From Numida meleagris (Eukaryota > Chordata > Aves > Galliformes > Numididae), in assembly GCF_002078875.1 (NCBI RefSeq), contig NC_034412.1, forward strand, positions 83,928,897 to 83,992,896: 64,000 nucleotides of DNA. Direction: 5' to 3'. A program made the position numbers and the translations under genes. Numbering within the stretch: position 1 is the first letter of the stretch; each line of letters starts with the position of its first letter. Positions 1-14,600 of the stretch are shown piece after piece. The notes below the pieces were generated by a model, which did not search any database, had not been told where the DNA came from, and worked only from the letters and a program-made list of their open reading frames with translations.

Positions 1-3000
1 TGTTGAGTGTCATAACAGAAAGAGGCAATTCCAGGTGTCACATCAGCTGCTGTTTCACACTGCTAAGTCCTTATTAACCTGCCCACACATTTGCCTTGCC
101 TACCCCATTCATACCGCTATTTCTCAGTATTCTGCTGTCCCTTTTCTTATTACATTCAATAAGCATTTTTCAAAATGGAGAGTGTTTTGTCTGCTGTGGG
201 AAGGGAACAAGAACCACTGGGGAATGCAAGAGAGTTTTCCACCTCACTTGCTCTGTATTCTTTTCTAGACCATCCATTATTCTCCTGATGTCTTTTCTTA
301 GATTTTAAATTAAGTAAAGTCAATTCCTCACAATCTTTCTTCTTTAGAGATTTGTCAATGCTGTCTATTGCTCACATTCCCTTTGCTCACCCCCTCCAGC
401 CATGCTTTCTGCCAGGCTGGGCCATGCTTGCTCCAGCTGTTCCAGATGAGGTCCGAGCAGAAGTGCCCAGGGCAATATGATGGATGGCAGCAGCACACCA
501 TTTGCTCTCTTGCTCCATCCCCTGATGTGCTGTACACAGACATGTGCATGTGTGCAGTGTAGGAGTTTATACATCATCTCTAAATGTTATTATGCCACTT
601 AGACAAGTACAAAGACTTGTACTCGAGGAGAAGATAGTTGGCTTGGGATTATCCTTTTTCCTGTGGGTGTTCAGTCTAATCTTAGACAGGCTGTCAAGAA
701 ATCTCTGTTTCCAATACAGTCAAATGTAACCTTTATCTGTAGGAAGTTCTGTTATGCCGGAGACATAGAGTCCTTGAGCTCAGCTTTTATCACAAAGCCT
801 TAGCTACACTACACTACACACACACACACACCTTGGATGTCTGGAGGTCCAAAACCCTGACTTTTATTCAGAGCTCAGTAGGTTGGTTTGGAGTAGAGAG
901 AAGCTACAGGCCATGTGGTTTCATGTTGCTGTGGCAGTACACTTGGTTTTGGTGCTTGCTGGAGCACCCAGAGTACCAAGCCTTCCCATGAAGGTTTACA
1001 GTATGGTCACAACCTGCATGAAAACAGATTCACAGGGAGTGGGTTGATGGTTTTGAGGCTGAGCTAGTGTCCTCAGGATAAAGGGAGGTGATAGAAAGCA
1101 TTACATACTGCTTTGCTGCTCTGCAGGAGCTTGTTTGAAGTGTCTGCTGTCTGACTAACCAGCCTCAAAGGCTGTGAATGTAAGTTACATAAGGCAGAGA
1201 AGGGAACTGACCCTTCAGGGACTCCACAAGAGTGCCATGGGGAAAACTGTCAGGTCCCACATACACTCCTTGGAGCTTATGCTGTTGAATACTGCTCACA
1301 ATATAGGCTCCCACTCTGTTGCTTTTTAAGGAGGATCAAAAGGTACGCAGTTTGTTATCCCTCTTTGTCAGCTGGTGTCATTGCAGTGCACCCTGCTCGC
1401 TTCTCAGTGATAACATCCTGCTACACAGTGCTGCACTCATTCTGTAGTGACTGTATTTAGACGAAACCATCAGCACCAAGGAAGTAACAGATACAACAGT
1501 CAAATCAGTCAAATACTTTTTTCTTCTCCTAGTTCTAGGAAAGCTTGTATTGGTGAACATATACTGAGATAATAATTCCTTTAAGATCTTTTATTTAATT
1601 TGAGAACTGTAAGCATATGTGAGAGTTTCTATATCAAATTTGTATTTGACTCCAGTATTACTTTTCCTGCATGCATTCATGTTTTGAAAAATGAGATAGT
1701 GAAGAACCTCAGCTTTTCCCTTCAAGTTCTCCCTATCAAAGTGGACATGGAAAGTATGGTTTCACCTGTTGAGACTGTTAGTAACAACACATCAAGTCCG
1801 CACACCACCAATAGTTTGCTCACAAATACCACAATGTCAGTAGAAGCACATCTTTAGACTGGTGGTTTCTCACACCACTGTTCTAAAACTATTCTATTCT
1901 CTATTCTAAAACTAGGACTAAATTCTCTTGAAAGGGACGTACATGTATAACTACTAGAAAACAGCTCACACATGCACAAAGCAATGGACCTGTGCCCACA
2001 GATTTCTTCCAAATGCCAGTAAATGCCCTAATCTGTATGTCTCATTCTTGGAGTTACTTCTGTAGTATTTTTCATTGTGAAAATTCCCGTGAATGCTGCT
2101 TTTAAATCAATCAGCTATAATTTTCAGCCTCAATAGTGGTACAGTGTGATAGGTACAAGACATTGCCAATCCAATTTCTTGATCACAGTTGACTGTCTCA
2201 GACAGTGCTCTGCGTAGTAAGAAAACAAAGCATTTGTATTTCATAGTAATGCCATGGTACTTTAATGACAGTAAGAATTGTTGCTGAGAATCCTGCATTT
2301 AAAGCTGACTTCATACAGTTCCATCCAAGTATACATTTTTTGCATTATAATTATCTAATCATGCATTCATTCAACATGAACTTTGCCTTCACATGAAAAG
2401 ATAAAATATTATACGTTTAAAATAAAGGGTGGAACTGCAACTGTGTGTTTTAGTTTTGCTTGCAATACTAGAATGCACACAGTCATGCTAGCTCTCTAGA
2501 GGATGCACAAATTAAAAAATGTATGTTATGAAATGCATTTCATGTGAACAGATGTCAGAATGGTAGTGTTTCACCCCTTGACTAAACTGAAGAACTCATT
2601 TAAATGAAACTACATATATTAAAATGGAGAAAATATTAGCAGAGTATTGAGTTCAGATTGTTACCTGATGTCCTACAGAGACTGTCTAAAAATGAAGGCT
2701 TCCATTTTCTTGTTTTTCTATTTCAGCCATTCATTCTGTTCACTTTTAGAAATCATACAGTTTGAGAAAGCTGCGTTGGGGTGGTGGGTATAGCTCACAG
2801 ATGCCTATGGGTGAGCTAGCAGTGCAGAGTTGTTAAATCAAGAGAGCAATCTTAGGAGCAACACTGCGCATTACAACCTCTGCATTACACAGCCCCGTGC
2901 CGTGACTGCAGGGAAACTGCAGGGTGAGAGCATACCAGAAGTACAGCCCTGTTTACAAGCCCTTTGCAGTACTTTGCCAGTACGAAATATGGTTAGATTG

Positions 3001-5211
3001 TACGGAAGAAGAAGATATATATTACCCAGTACCGTATTAACAACAATTCCAATAGCAGTTTGTTTTTGCAAGGATTAGCAGGCTTGGAAATCTGCAGCCC
3101 TTTTTAAAGGAAAGGGGAATGAGCTGAGGCATCTGAGGTTGTACAGCAGGTAGCTAATTTGGGGTTTGATTCCCTCTTTTCCCTTCCCATATCTGGGAAA
3201 GCCAAATGTCAGTGCTCACAGTAGAATCCCCACTTCGGAAGCTTTTTTCCACCAAAAGGAGGCACATCACAATGCTATCTATCCCTGTATGATTCTGAGT
3301 CCTATTATAGCTACTAGGTAAGAGCACAAAGAGTTAAACAACAGCACTTTCTGAAGCCTCAGGTGCTCAACTTGCTCAAGGGCGATAGGGGAGAAACTAT
3401 CTCGCCAACGGCCATTTATGCCTTCCTCCTCATCTACTTACTGAAATGTTTTTCCCTGCTGCTAGAGGCAGTTAGGCATGATTTTCCATGCACCTGCTTT
3501 GGGGACTTGCACAGCTCTGTAGCTGGTCCAGCTGCACAGGGGAAGGCTGTAAGAAACTTGGGTTGCATTGTTTACGTTTTTAAAGCGTTAGTTGGGGTAG
3601 GTGAGATCAGATCTCCTCCTAAGAGCGAGTGAGACCAAACAATGGCTGATAAAAAATAAGAGCGTTTAGGAAGGAACGGACTTCCTTACAAAGAGGAAAT
3701 GATAGAGACAGACACTGTTTTCTGTGGGGAAAAAATGTGCCACATATGCAAAATTGGAAGATGCCTAAGGGAAAAGACAAAGTTGATATCAGTGTGAGTG
3801 GCATCTTGGGGAAAACCCCAGCTGACAGAAGGAGGCTGCATAGAGGGACAAGTGCTGGGAACTACTAGACAACTGACTGGCACATATGTGGTTTCTGGTG
3901 ATTAAAATAAGCCATTTAAAAACAGACCTGCTTGAAAAGCAAAAAAAAGTAAATGACATTATAGTGGATGGAACAGCTACCAGATGGTCCAGTTAGCAGC
4001 AGCTACTAGATTTTGTTTTTGTTTTTTTTAAATACACACATGTACTCACGAGCAAACGCTCATGGGCCAAACCGGACTGTAAAAGCCATCTGGCACCGCC
4101 TGTGCACGTTTACTACCCTGCAAAACCTCATTCTCTCTGACATTATTTGTGGTTAGAGGACTAATTCTAGTTTCAGCCAGGCAACTAGGCTGCAATCTGG
4201 AGCAGGAGAGTCAGAGGGCAAGGAAACAAAGCAGAAAGCCATGCTTCCAAGAGGAAAATGAACTTTCCATACTCTGTTTCTAACATGAGCAATAGGATGG
4301 TAAAAAGAAAATTCCACTCATTCTTTGCTATAAATCAAAATGTGTAAAAGTCCCCACCACAAGCTTTTACACAAGGTAGAGCTTCAAAGTCCTTTCCCAG
4401 CTAGGAATTTTTTTTTTCAGTTACCCACTACTTTCTTGTCTTCTCCAACACCTGTCCATCAGGACTTCCTAACGCTTAATGACTTTCTATTTTCCAGTCC
4501 TCATCTACTCCCAATTCAATTCCAGTTCCCTGCCCTGGCACTTTAAGAGGTCTGTGGGCACCTCCTGATGTATCCTAAAAAGGAGACAGTATCTGTCACT
4601 CTGCAAAAATGGCATTTGATATGTCATCACAGCACATTAATAAAACACACATTACAACATCTAATGTATATCCTTTTCGTAAAGAGGATGTTTAATGATG
4701 TGCATTTCTAAAGGAGATCATTCTGGGCATTATTTTCATAAAACAGTCAAAGCAGTAAAAAAAATTGCTGAAAACCTAGATGTCACTGCACTAGAGAAAA
4801 TATCCTTGCCCTGGCGTCTCATCTGGCAAGTGACTCCAAGTGACTCAATACTGTCAGAACTCAGCTTCATTAGATAGACTCCTTAGTAATGCAGAATTGG
4901 GTGGGGTTTTTTTTGTGCATAAAGAATTAAAAAAAGAAAGGCAAGCAAACAACAAACTTCTATAAGCATCTAGACAAAGGTCTATAAGCAAGCATCAACA
5001 ATCAGTAAAGAACAAGTTTCAATCAAGCTCTGTGTCTGCATCATATGTTAGGTGCCTATGCCCTCACAGATGAGACCTGATGATGCAGAAGCAGTGCTCC
5101 AGCACCATTGCTCTACCAAAGCCCTAGCCTCAAATGGAGGCATAACACAGTACAAACAGAGCCCAAAGCGATGCTTAGCCCACTTGCACTTTGCACTCCC
5201 TGAAATTCACT
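1..5211. other. Intergenic DNA, no gene recognised
   Basis: All open frames on both strands are under about 90 codons, with no recognisable protein similarity, no coherent splice pattern and AT-rich composition. A short (AC)n microsatellite lies at 804-831. No RNA gene was recognised. Distal regulatory elements or a lncRNA exon could be present but cannot be told by eye. Confidence 0.6.
804..831. repeat. (AC)n microsatellite
   Basis: A run of CACTA units passes into an uninterrupted (CA)n stretch. It is a simple sequence repeat with no gene nearby. Confidence 0.9.
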
Positions 5212-5333
5212 GGCAAAGCTTTGAAGATGTGGCACTGAGGGACATGGTTTAGTGGGCATGGTGGTGGTGGTTCAAGAGTTGGACTAGATGATGTTAGAGG
5301 TGTTTTCCAATCTTAACGATTTTATGTTTCTGT
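5212..5333 (+). mobile_element. CR1 LINE 3'-end fragment
   Basis: The segment reads through the last codons of the CR1 ORF2 (frame ends ALRDMV and a stop), then the characteristic 3' UTR with GGTTTAGTGGGCATGGTGG and GGACTAGATGATGTTAGAGG, and ends in a decayed ATTTTATG tail. It is 5'-truncated, as is typical for CR1, and inert. The boundaries are approximate. Confidence 0.9.
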
Positions 5334-8300
5334 TTTAGCTGGGTGAGCATGCACTGAGTCTGATCTACAGAGCACGTTGACAAAGCTTGGAACACTGCAA
5401 TCAATGTCCAAGGTATAACACGTCCATACAGCCCACCTCTGAGGGCAGAGCGCCTCAAATTTTACTGAATTTATCTACATAGACTTGTCCTTGCTGTACT
5501 CCATCAAGAAAATTCAAGTCTCTTAAATTGTGACTGGGGGCATTTACACAGGGGCTGCATGTGGTTCCGTTTGTTTTCCATGTTCTGAGATGGCAATGTT
5601 GAACTCTGAATTAGGGGGGTTATAAAATCTATGAGTCTTCAATATAAGAAGAAAAAAACTCTTGAAGGAGATGGTGGAATCTGCAAATTCTCCTTTAAAA
5701 AGCTGCTAACAATCTGTAATAAACTCAACCCAAAATGTTCCTGGGAGAGTACCACATCCGGTGAAGTGTTATAAAGGGCAAATTATTACCATATATACCA
5801 TTGTAAAATTAATTCAGGTTACAAATAAAAACCAGAAATATTCTGATCCCAAAAGATGACACCTGTAATGGTTTCTAGTCATTTTCTACACGAAAACACT
5901 CAGGAAAAGCAAACCAAATAAGCTAATGTGAAATCTAGGATGGCTCACTGGGATTTTCATAATCCCTTCTCCTCTCCCTCCCATGTCAGATGTGCTGTTT
6001 TGTGTTTGAAAACATCTGGTGAGGAGGCTGATCCACAGAGCCTCAGCCCATGTCCCCCCAGAGGTCAGGGACAATGGTTCAGCCCCACCTCTAGCTATAC
6101 ATTTGAAAGCAGAAATATCAGTATTTTCTATGATTGCCTCTTGAATGATTATAATCAGGCTGACAGTTTCGGTTTATAGCAATAGAAACACTAAGATTCT
6201 ATCACAGTAATTCTGTGCATTTTACAGAGACGTATCCATCCTCAAAGATCTGGGTATCAAGCTACCAAACTTTAGAGCAGAGTTCTGAATTCTGTAGGAC
6301 AATCCAAAACTCACAGCCCCCTCATACTTACTTACAATGTCTTTGATGGAATTTCACTCATGGAAGAGAGCTCTTCAAAACTTCTCATTATTAAGACTAG
6401 AAGATGACAAATGTATTTCTCTGCCCTAATTCCCAAGCAGCTGTACACAAACATGTTCATGAGTCAGACTGGAATTTTCCAGCACTTTTCCAATGCCACT
6501 GTATTAAAAAAAAACAGGCTGGATATCTCACTTCTTGAAGTTGTAATAAACATTCTACTTAAAAACAGTGACACTGAAACTGTATCAAATCTGATGTCTG
6601 TTAATGATTTCTGCTCATTGGGACTCAGAAAACAGAAATTTGCTGACAGTACTGTTGCAGATAGTTGGTCATATGAATTAACAGACGTTCCTTTGGATTT
6701 GCAAGTTTTGGATAAAACTAACCATTGGGCTGTATTGCTAGTCATAAACTAGCAAAAAAATAGCAACCCCAATGAAAAAAGATGAGATCTATGGGGCTCT
6801 TCCTAGGGACAATACAATCATACACACCACAGCACTGCATGTGCTGTTCTTTCACTCCTGAATTCCAGGCTACCCCATATGTCACCTCCCACTGGCCTCC
6901 AGGTGCTCTCCCTAAAATAAGACATACATGTCCACAGCTACCCCCACATTTACGTAGGCGCCTGTCTTGCCTTTTCTGCTTGCTGTGACAAGGGATTTTT
7001 AGAGAGGGAGGAAGGGGTTAAAAGGAAAACAAACATAATCTCCATGTACACATTTGTCACCTTCCCCAGAATAGCTGTAGAATTTGAGCAGAATATGCCA
7101 TTTGCCTCCCTGACAGGTTAATCCGTTTATTATTCACCCGTTTAATGAAAATACTGTGTCTCCATGCTAAGAACAAAACAAAACTCCCAACAACACTGAT
7201 TCTCTTTAAATCACGTTCATAATCTCGGACAATTTGTCTTCAAATTCAGGTTTCTTTTTGAACTCCAAGTTAGAAGCAGGAAATCTATTTCTTCAGATTT
7301 CACGTTGTTGCCTCTAGCCACATCTATGGAATGTTTTCTGGGTTTTGCAAAATTATTAGCATTTCATTACCTGCTTCTGCAACAGCCATGTATCTACTGT
7401 GAAAAGGTCACCCAAAAGTTAATGTATCTGATGCTTAGCCAAACTGCTCCTCTCCTGTGATACAAGAGTATTCACAAACCTCTGCAAGGCTCATCTTGCA
7501 GCGTTTCCTGAACATGCTCCAAAAAGAGAGTGGGTAGTAAGCCACTGAGCTAATCTGCTCTCTTTTCCCAGGTAATTGACTCTACTGAGCCTCCTGCAAA
7601 AACACTGATCTCCAGTTCCCAATGGCAGCATTTCTAAAGGAAACCTACCGCAGTGTTTTGAACCAGCCACACAAGTATTGCGACCATGTAGTGCAGTATG
7701 GAACAATTATATTCCCTTCTTGTCTCCAGTTCTTCTAAAGAATTCCCTGTCTCCACTGGAAACACCTCTTTTGGTGCACAACATATTATTTTACTCACAG
7801 ATTCATCATCTTAAGATCAGATTCACAATCCATTTGGGTCGTATGCCTAGATCTTCCTCAACATTTTTCAGAAATATAAACCTTGGGTACAGAAGAATTA
7901 CACAATACTGCAGTTTGAACTGTGGAATTTTATCCCATTCCTCTTACTCCAGTCCTCATTTCCGTATTATATCCCAGACTTTTTCTCTATGAAAAAGACC
8001 AGAGCCACCCAGCTCTGGTCGGACAGCGTGTTCTCTGCATGTTTCAGTGAAAGTATTACTGGAGGTGTGAAATAGGAAAAGCCCTGTGAACAATATTTAG
8101 TTCTCTCTTCTGATACTTCCTTTACCAGCACTGATGACTGTTGCCATGTTCTGTCTTGCAGATCTCTCAGGTACCCTCTACTCTAGAACTTTCACTTTGG
8201 TGCCATGCTGAATGTTTGCTCTTATCAAGGAATGACATCAGAGAGAAGTCCAGAAAAATCTACTCTTAGTGAGCCTGTTTTATTATACCCCACTTTGCCA

Positions 8301-11300
8301 TTCTTAGGTCTGAATATCAGAGAAAAATCTGTGGCCATTTATTGCACATTTAGTTGGAGCTCACAATTTCCTGAAATGCCTTTGTGGAACCTGACACTGA
8401 CTTCAATGTAAAACACTGCAGTTAGATTTTCAATCTGATCTACTACCTAGGCAGAATAACTGTATGTATTGCTAGAAAAGGATGGTTAGAGGATTATTGT
8501 TATTTTTATTCTTCTTTTTTTTAGGGGAATGTTCTTGCACCAAGGAGTACATTTAAAAGGGAAGGGAAAAAAGCATGTGAAAGACAACAGCAGCTGTTTG
8601 GGGGTAGTTCTGCTTTGTATTATAGAGAAATTTCTCAAACTAGAAAAGGGATGATTTGTCTTTCTACTCTTATAGGAAGTGATTACAGCATTAGATGGCT
8701 GTAGGCAAACTAGAAACAGAGCAAGATACTTGAGTTTAAGGGATGTTAATTCAACTGAATGCAAAATCTGCTAGATCCTGTGGTGTCTGGATTTCATTTA
8801 CTGATAACCAGAGTTGCTAGTTCAAGTGAACTGTGATTTCCACCTACATTGGGCACTCAGTTCAAAGAATGTCATTCCTAAAAGAAAGAGACCATGTTGT
8901 CCGATACTCTCAGCTAACGATTACATGTGTCCTTCCAAGTCAGTTATTGGTTATTCCTGGGGTGGGAGGGAGAGAGTCTTTCTCTTTCCTTTGAAACACC
9001 CTGGTATCACTGTAGTCCAGAACAGGAGAGGAATTTGGGATGGAAAAAAAGTACCTTCTCCAGCTGCCTTACCAAATCCTAATCTCAGTCTGTGTGTGGA
9101 GGCCTGTCGGGGCCTTCAGCCAGGGTCACCTTTTTCATCGTTTCCCTATTGGCAATATGAGAACAGCCCACAGAACTGCTGAAGGTTATTTCTGTTTGAA
9201 ATATAGGATGAGGACCTGTAGAGGTTTGACCAGATTCGAGCCTTGAGGCATTGCGTGGTCTGTTTGCAGGATCACAGCTCCTTAGGCTCTGGTGAGGGAT
9301 CTGTGAGATCAGACCAAGCTGCTCAGGGTCTTATCCACTTGGATTCGAAACCCTCCAAGGATAGGGACTGCACAACATCTCTGGCCCAAATGAGTATTTT
9401 AAAAAATCTCTTGTCCAAGTGAGTGCTGCCACAGAAGAGCAGGTTTTCTAGGCCTGGGTATCACACTGTTTTAAGTCAGCAAGCATTCCTACTTAACCTG
9501 TCTCCTTAGAAGTCATCACCATGACATCCAAAGAACCTGGAAAAAGCACCTAAGTGACAAGATGGAAATTACAAGGCAGCAATTGCAAAGCCTTAAGGAC
9601 AGTGCAATGCCCAGTGCATCTGCAGGTGTCTAGATTGTCCCTGGCTGACAGCATGCTGTTAATGCACAGTGAGCCCAGGTTATGTCCCTTGGGTATGAAG
9701 CTTCCATAACGCAGGCAGCACATCTTGAGCAGCCCCTGTCTCTGCATCACAATAACCACAGCAACTCCACAAAGCTGCTACTGGACTTCTTTACCTGAGC
9801 AAAAGTAATGTTCCATATTCTACTCTCAACCAACAGACGTAATGAATCTGTGAAGGTTCATTTCATCTGGGGGACTGCATGCCCTTAGCATAATTGTTTA
9901 ACTTAGCTGTAACTTAACTTAATTTCCCAATAATCCTCATCAAATTTTCTCAAGTTCTCAGAATATAGACTGTATTTAAACAGCAGATTCAGGGTATTAA
10001 TGTTCCAGAGCAAATGGTGGTTAAATAATAAAAAACTTTTTTTTTCTTGCCACTGCCAACACACAAGCAAATACAAGGTATTCTAGCTTCTTTGTGTCCC
10101 ACAGACTGCATGGCTGAAATCAAAATACCTTTTGGGAAAAGATTTACTTATGTCTCTTGATTTTTCAAAGAGAAATTCAGATTTCCCACAGAGCTTAGGC
10201 ACACACATCAGTATTCATTCATTTTCATAAGAAACCATGCACTGCTGTAAATTTTGGTATGCAAAAGAGATCTCAGAATGGGGCAGAAAAAAGGGGATGT
10301 CAATACTGAGATAACCTTATGCAGAGCTGCTATGCAAGACTGGCACTTACACAGCAGACAGCTCAAGGACTTGCTGACCTTGGGTACGACATTGGCCAGT
10401 CGCTCCACCAGGAAGGGACATTGCACGTTGGATTGCTTGGGCCTTACTTAGGCAAGGCAAAGACTTAACAATGGGCATGCAAATATGTTTGTTTTTTCTT
10501 GATCGTATAATGTTTACAAGATTCATGTGAAATATTAATAAGTCACATTAAGTCTGGATGCTAGTGCACACATGTTTACGAGGCCTGAGCACTGGCATGT
10601 TTATTAATGTCTGTGGTTCACAGTTAAAAAAAGTAATATACACAAATCATGTGTTTTGATTTTGAGTTGTGGGAGTTGCTGCATGAAATTGAGAGCTGGC
10701 GTTCGGAAAGGAGCGATGTCTTGGACAGTGATAGGCTTCCTGAGCTCCGCTTTTAAAAATACTTTGATGACTAAGGAAGCACTTAAATGTTAAAAGAGAT
10801 TTGGAAGGAGATCTTATCTAGCTCCCTGTCAGAATACCCGCTGCAAAGCAGGAATAGCTATCTGAACAGAGTTCGTGTTTGCTCACTGAACTTTTCCGAA
10901 GTTCTGACGAAAAGGAGATATTGCCACCTGCTGACAAAACGGAGAGTAGCAACACAGGCTCGGAAATGCAGTGAAATCCAGGCTCTGTCGAAATCATGGG
11001 GAATTTTGCCATTCACTGCAGCAGAGTCTGGATCTTAATTAGCCCGGACAGCCAAACTAATTAGTGTGGAAAAAATAGCTGACATAAAAAGCAACATATT
11101 CAGCCAGCAGGCCTCAAGTTCTGTCAGTTTCAGCTCATATTGATTAAGTGATGGGAAATGTCTGCTAAATCGGGCCCTGCAGTGTGAGGGCCCCACCTGA
11201 GGTCACCAAGCACTGCCAGGCCACGGCTGGGGTCACACAGCTCAGGGAGGCTGCAAATGCACCCAGCGTGGCCATGGCTGCTGGCGAATTCAAGGCCTGA

Positions 11301-11575
11301 GCTACACCACAACTATTTCCCAAGGCACAGAGGGTAAAAATGGGGAGAGGAGGCCCTCATTCAGCTCTCAGGGGGTTGCAGTGTGTCCTTCTTCACTAGC
11401 TATCACAGGATCCACATTGAAGGGGGACCTTGAAAATGCCTCAGCCACTGAAGCAGTTTCAAAACAGAGCTTACATCTTCCTAAACATCAAAGCTCATCA
11501 CTTCCATGTCAATCCATAGGAAACCAGATAAGCTTTCCAAGAAGATGACTTCCTAACCAGAGATATCAGGCAATC
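5334..11575. other. Intergenic DNA, no gene recognised
   Basis: The longest open frames are about 113 and 122 codons (6411-6752 and 8814-9182, plus strand). Neither resembles a known protein, neither has a convincing start context, and their composition matches the surroundings. Two homeodomain-type TAATTA palindromes lie at 11035-11042 and 11057-11064. Otherwise nothing is supported. Confidence 0.55.
11035..11064. promoter_or_regulatory. Paired TAATTA homeodomain-type sites (candidate)
   Basis: TTAATTAG at 11035-11042 and CTAATTAG at 11057-11064 are two near-identical palindromic homeodomain cores about two helical turns apart, separated by a GC-rich spacer. Paired TAATTA sites of this kind are bound by many homeodomain dimers. 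The motifs are seen directly; enhancer function is inference only. Confidence 0.25.
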
Positions 11576-11630
11576 ACTACTAGATGATCTTAATGGTCTT
11601 TCCAGCCTTAATGATTCCATGATTCCATGA
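11576..11630 (+). mobile_element. CR1 LINE extreme 3'-end fragment
   Basis: The segment reads ACTAGATGATCTTAATGG, then CTTTCCAGCCTTAATG, and ends in two ATTCCATG octamers, which are the diverged CR1 3' tail repeats. Only about 55 bases survive. Confidence 0.85.
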
Positions 11631-14600
11631 GTCCGACTTTTTCACAGCCCTACAAGCTCTTGTGTGAACTCTAAGCCATTAGCACCTAACCCTGCATCTG
11701 TCCATGCCACAGGAACAATAGTCAACTTCTACCTGTGCTAAGGCATTCCTTCTGCTCTCCTGCCTCTCTGTCATATGTTTCTTTCCCTGTGCCTGCAGCA
11801 CAACACAGTTTTTGCTCCTGTAAGTCCACAGTGTAAACTGCATCAATGAACTGACCCAGGCTTCTTTTCCACAGAGAGGGGGAAGACTTCTTTAACCTGT
11901 CTCAGTTCAATGATTTGGCTTATAGCGATCATCAAAAGATGTGATTTCAGATAAAGTAGTGGTGCAGATGGAGAAATAAGGAACCTGAATTGGCAAGAAC
12001 TCATAAAACTCCTTAGGTCAGCTTCAGTGCCAAAGCCAGCATATCATGAAACTATGGGATCAAGTATTTGTGGCTGCTATCTAATAGTCTGAAACAACAC
12101 TGTAAGATTTACCTGCACTTCCTTTGGGTGTGCAGAGAGGCAGAGGCTATTAATATAGCATTTCAGCAAAAAATGCTTTAAGATAACACATAAGGTAAAT
12201 TGGATCAAGTTCATATCATTTATATTACAATATAAATCTCAATCCAAAGGGAAGTGAATGAGGCATTGCAATGCCATGAGCCTCACACTTGTTAAGCAAA
12301 ACCAGGAGTACCCAAATGATCAGAAAACAATTTATTCTTGCGGGAAAAAAAATATTACTGCAATAATGCTACAAGTATAAAGAACTCTGTGCTCTAGGCA
12401 CAAGCATATGTACTGAACCTGCAGGCTTCCCACTGCCAACTTATGTTCCTGACTTTTAAGCAAGTTATTTATTTTGGAGAAGTATGTATTAGTCATTCAT
12501 TCATCTGCTCTCTTGCTTCCTCCTGCCCTCTCAGCCAGGGGACTTATCACCCACTAAACAAGCTGTTGATGCCTGTCTCTGAATTGCCATTTTGCTGCAA
12601 GTGGCACACAAATCCCAAATTGGCCATTACACATGTTTTTGATGAGAGCCTAAAAACTCTGCCCACTTCAGAGAATCTAGCCAAAATGTGCAAGTCACAC
12701 ATCGCTGCACAAACAGAACACTTTGTCGTGTCAGTGAATTTGGGGCTGAGGAGGATTGGATGAGCTCTGTGGATTACCGCCTGCTCCCTGTTGCAGGGAA
12801 TATGGGAACACTTTCCTCAACAACAAATTTAAGTTTTCAGGCTACAGCCATGAAAGTATTCCTTTATTTAGATACAGGACTTCTTCTGAAGACCTAAAAA
12901 TAAGGTTAAAATACACTTAACTATTGAGTTATACAAGTATCCCCAAGGGAAGATTTCAAACAGCATCTTGGAGAAGTCATAAGGAAAACAAGCATAAGAG
13001 AACTGTCATCCTGGAAAAAAAAGATGGTGACAACTACTACAGACCTGAAGGAGTGGAATTAAATGGTCCTTGTCTGAAAAATTAAGATATAAGACTGAAA
13101 AAAACATACACCAGATCTGAGCATATACGATGTCATAATAAATAGGGTTATAATAAATAGACATGTAAATGCTATCTGTATAAACAGAAGTATATCCAAA
13201 CTGTTTAAAGTTTGTTGCTCTGTGTCAAACTGAAGGACCTGTGAAAGGACAGTTAGATGAGAAAGCACAAGGAAGTAAACAATTGAAAAGTTTTAATGAG
13301 TTTTGCAGTCCTTTAAAAAACATGAAAGACCACTGGAGATTTAAAAATGAACAAAGGCAAGATAGAAAAGGCAATCAGGTGCGTGCTAGAGGAGATAAGA
13401 GCAGCATGCAGCCAAATAGCTCATACTTAACAAAAAATTTCATTTCATTATATTTAAACCTTGAAGACAAATTTTGCTCTTTTGCACTATCACCATATGA
13501 AGCCTAAAAGTAAAATTGTGCTTTGAGACTTTAAATAGATTGTGTTTCCCTAGCAATTTTAATTAGCATGCTTCTGTTTATACAAATGTGTCTGTGGGGA
13601 GCTGGTTTGAAGAATGGAAGAATAAGCCTAAACGAATACATGGAATAATTTTAGCATCCATAATTTTAGTCTCCTTTGTCCGCCTATGAGAAAAATGATC
13701 CAAAAAAGCATAAAATTTAAGATTATCCAAAATCCCTGATCATTTTATGTAGTACTTACATACTCATAGTTTGCTCATACACTAGTGCAAATAGCCATCT
13801 AAAATAGCATGGCAGTTATACAGAGCAGTATTTCAATAAACTGTGAGAAGCATGTTCCAAATGTAGTTAAACTAAAGTTAGAAAGAGAAAGGGGAAAAAA
13901 GAGAAAGAGAAGAGCAGTCAGGAAGGAAGCAAGGGAGGAAGGAGAGCAGGAAGGCGGGAAGAAAGCAGGGCAGGATGGAAGGAAGCTTGCGGAGAAAGAA
14001 GGAAGGAAGGTTCTCTGGAATACTTTAAGACTCTGCTATTTTGTGGCAGAAAAAGAGTTTGAGAATAGCTCTGTAGAGGGAACAGCTGTGGGAGCCCACT
14101 CCCTCCCCCCATTTACTCTGTTTTAATATCAGAGGAGTAATCTATAATATACATCCCAGGAGAATCTAGAAATATTTTCACCTACCCCCAAGGTTTAGAT
14201 TGCTTGTGTAATAAGTTATTTTAATCTGTCCCCCAGGCAAAGTGAGAAATTTGGCATATGGCAGTTCTGTCCTTCTCTCTTCTGCTGTACGTAAGGTAAA
14301 GTCCCACTCTGATTCACATGCTGTACTGTACCACCGCAAGGAAAAGTCAAAGCACAATCTAGTGCTATGTATGTTTTTCAGATTTCACAAAGTTTCAATA
14401 TTATCAGCTTTGACAGAGTTCTGAAGGATTTTGTATCTTTCTCCTCACTCCCTTCCTCTCCTGAGATGTTTATTGCAGGCTTTCTTATGAAGAGATTTCT
14501 GCTACATTTTACAGAGTTCTAGTTTATGGGGAGTGTGTACATCTTATTTGTGATCATCTGGTCTCTTCAGAGTCTTATCAACAAGCAGAGAAGCATGAAA

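Noticed and set aside
8814..9182. A 122-codon open frame in the upstream intergenic region.
   Set aside because: No recognisable domain, no splice or promoter context, and length expected by chance in 23 kb.
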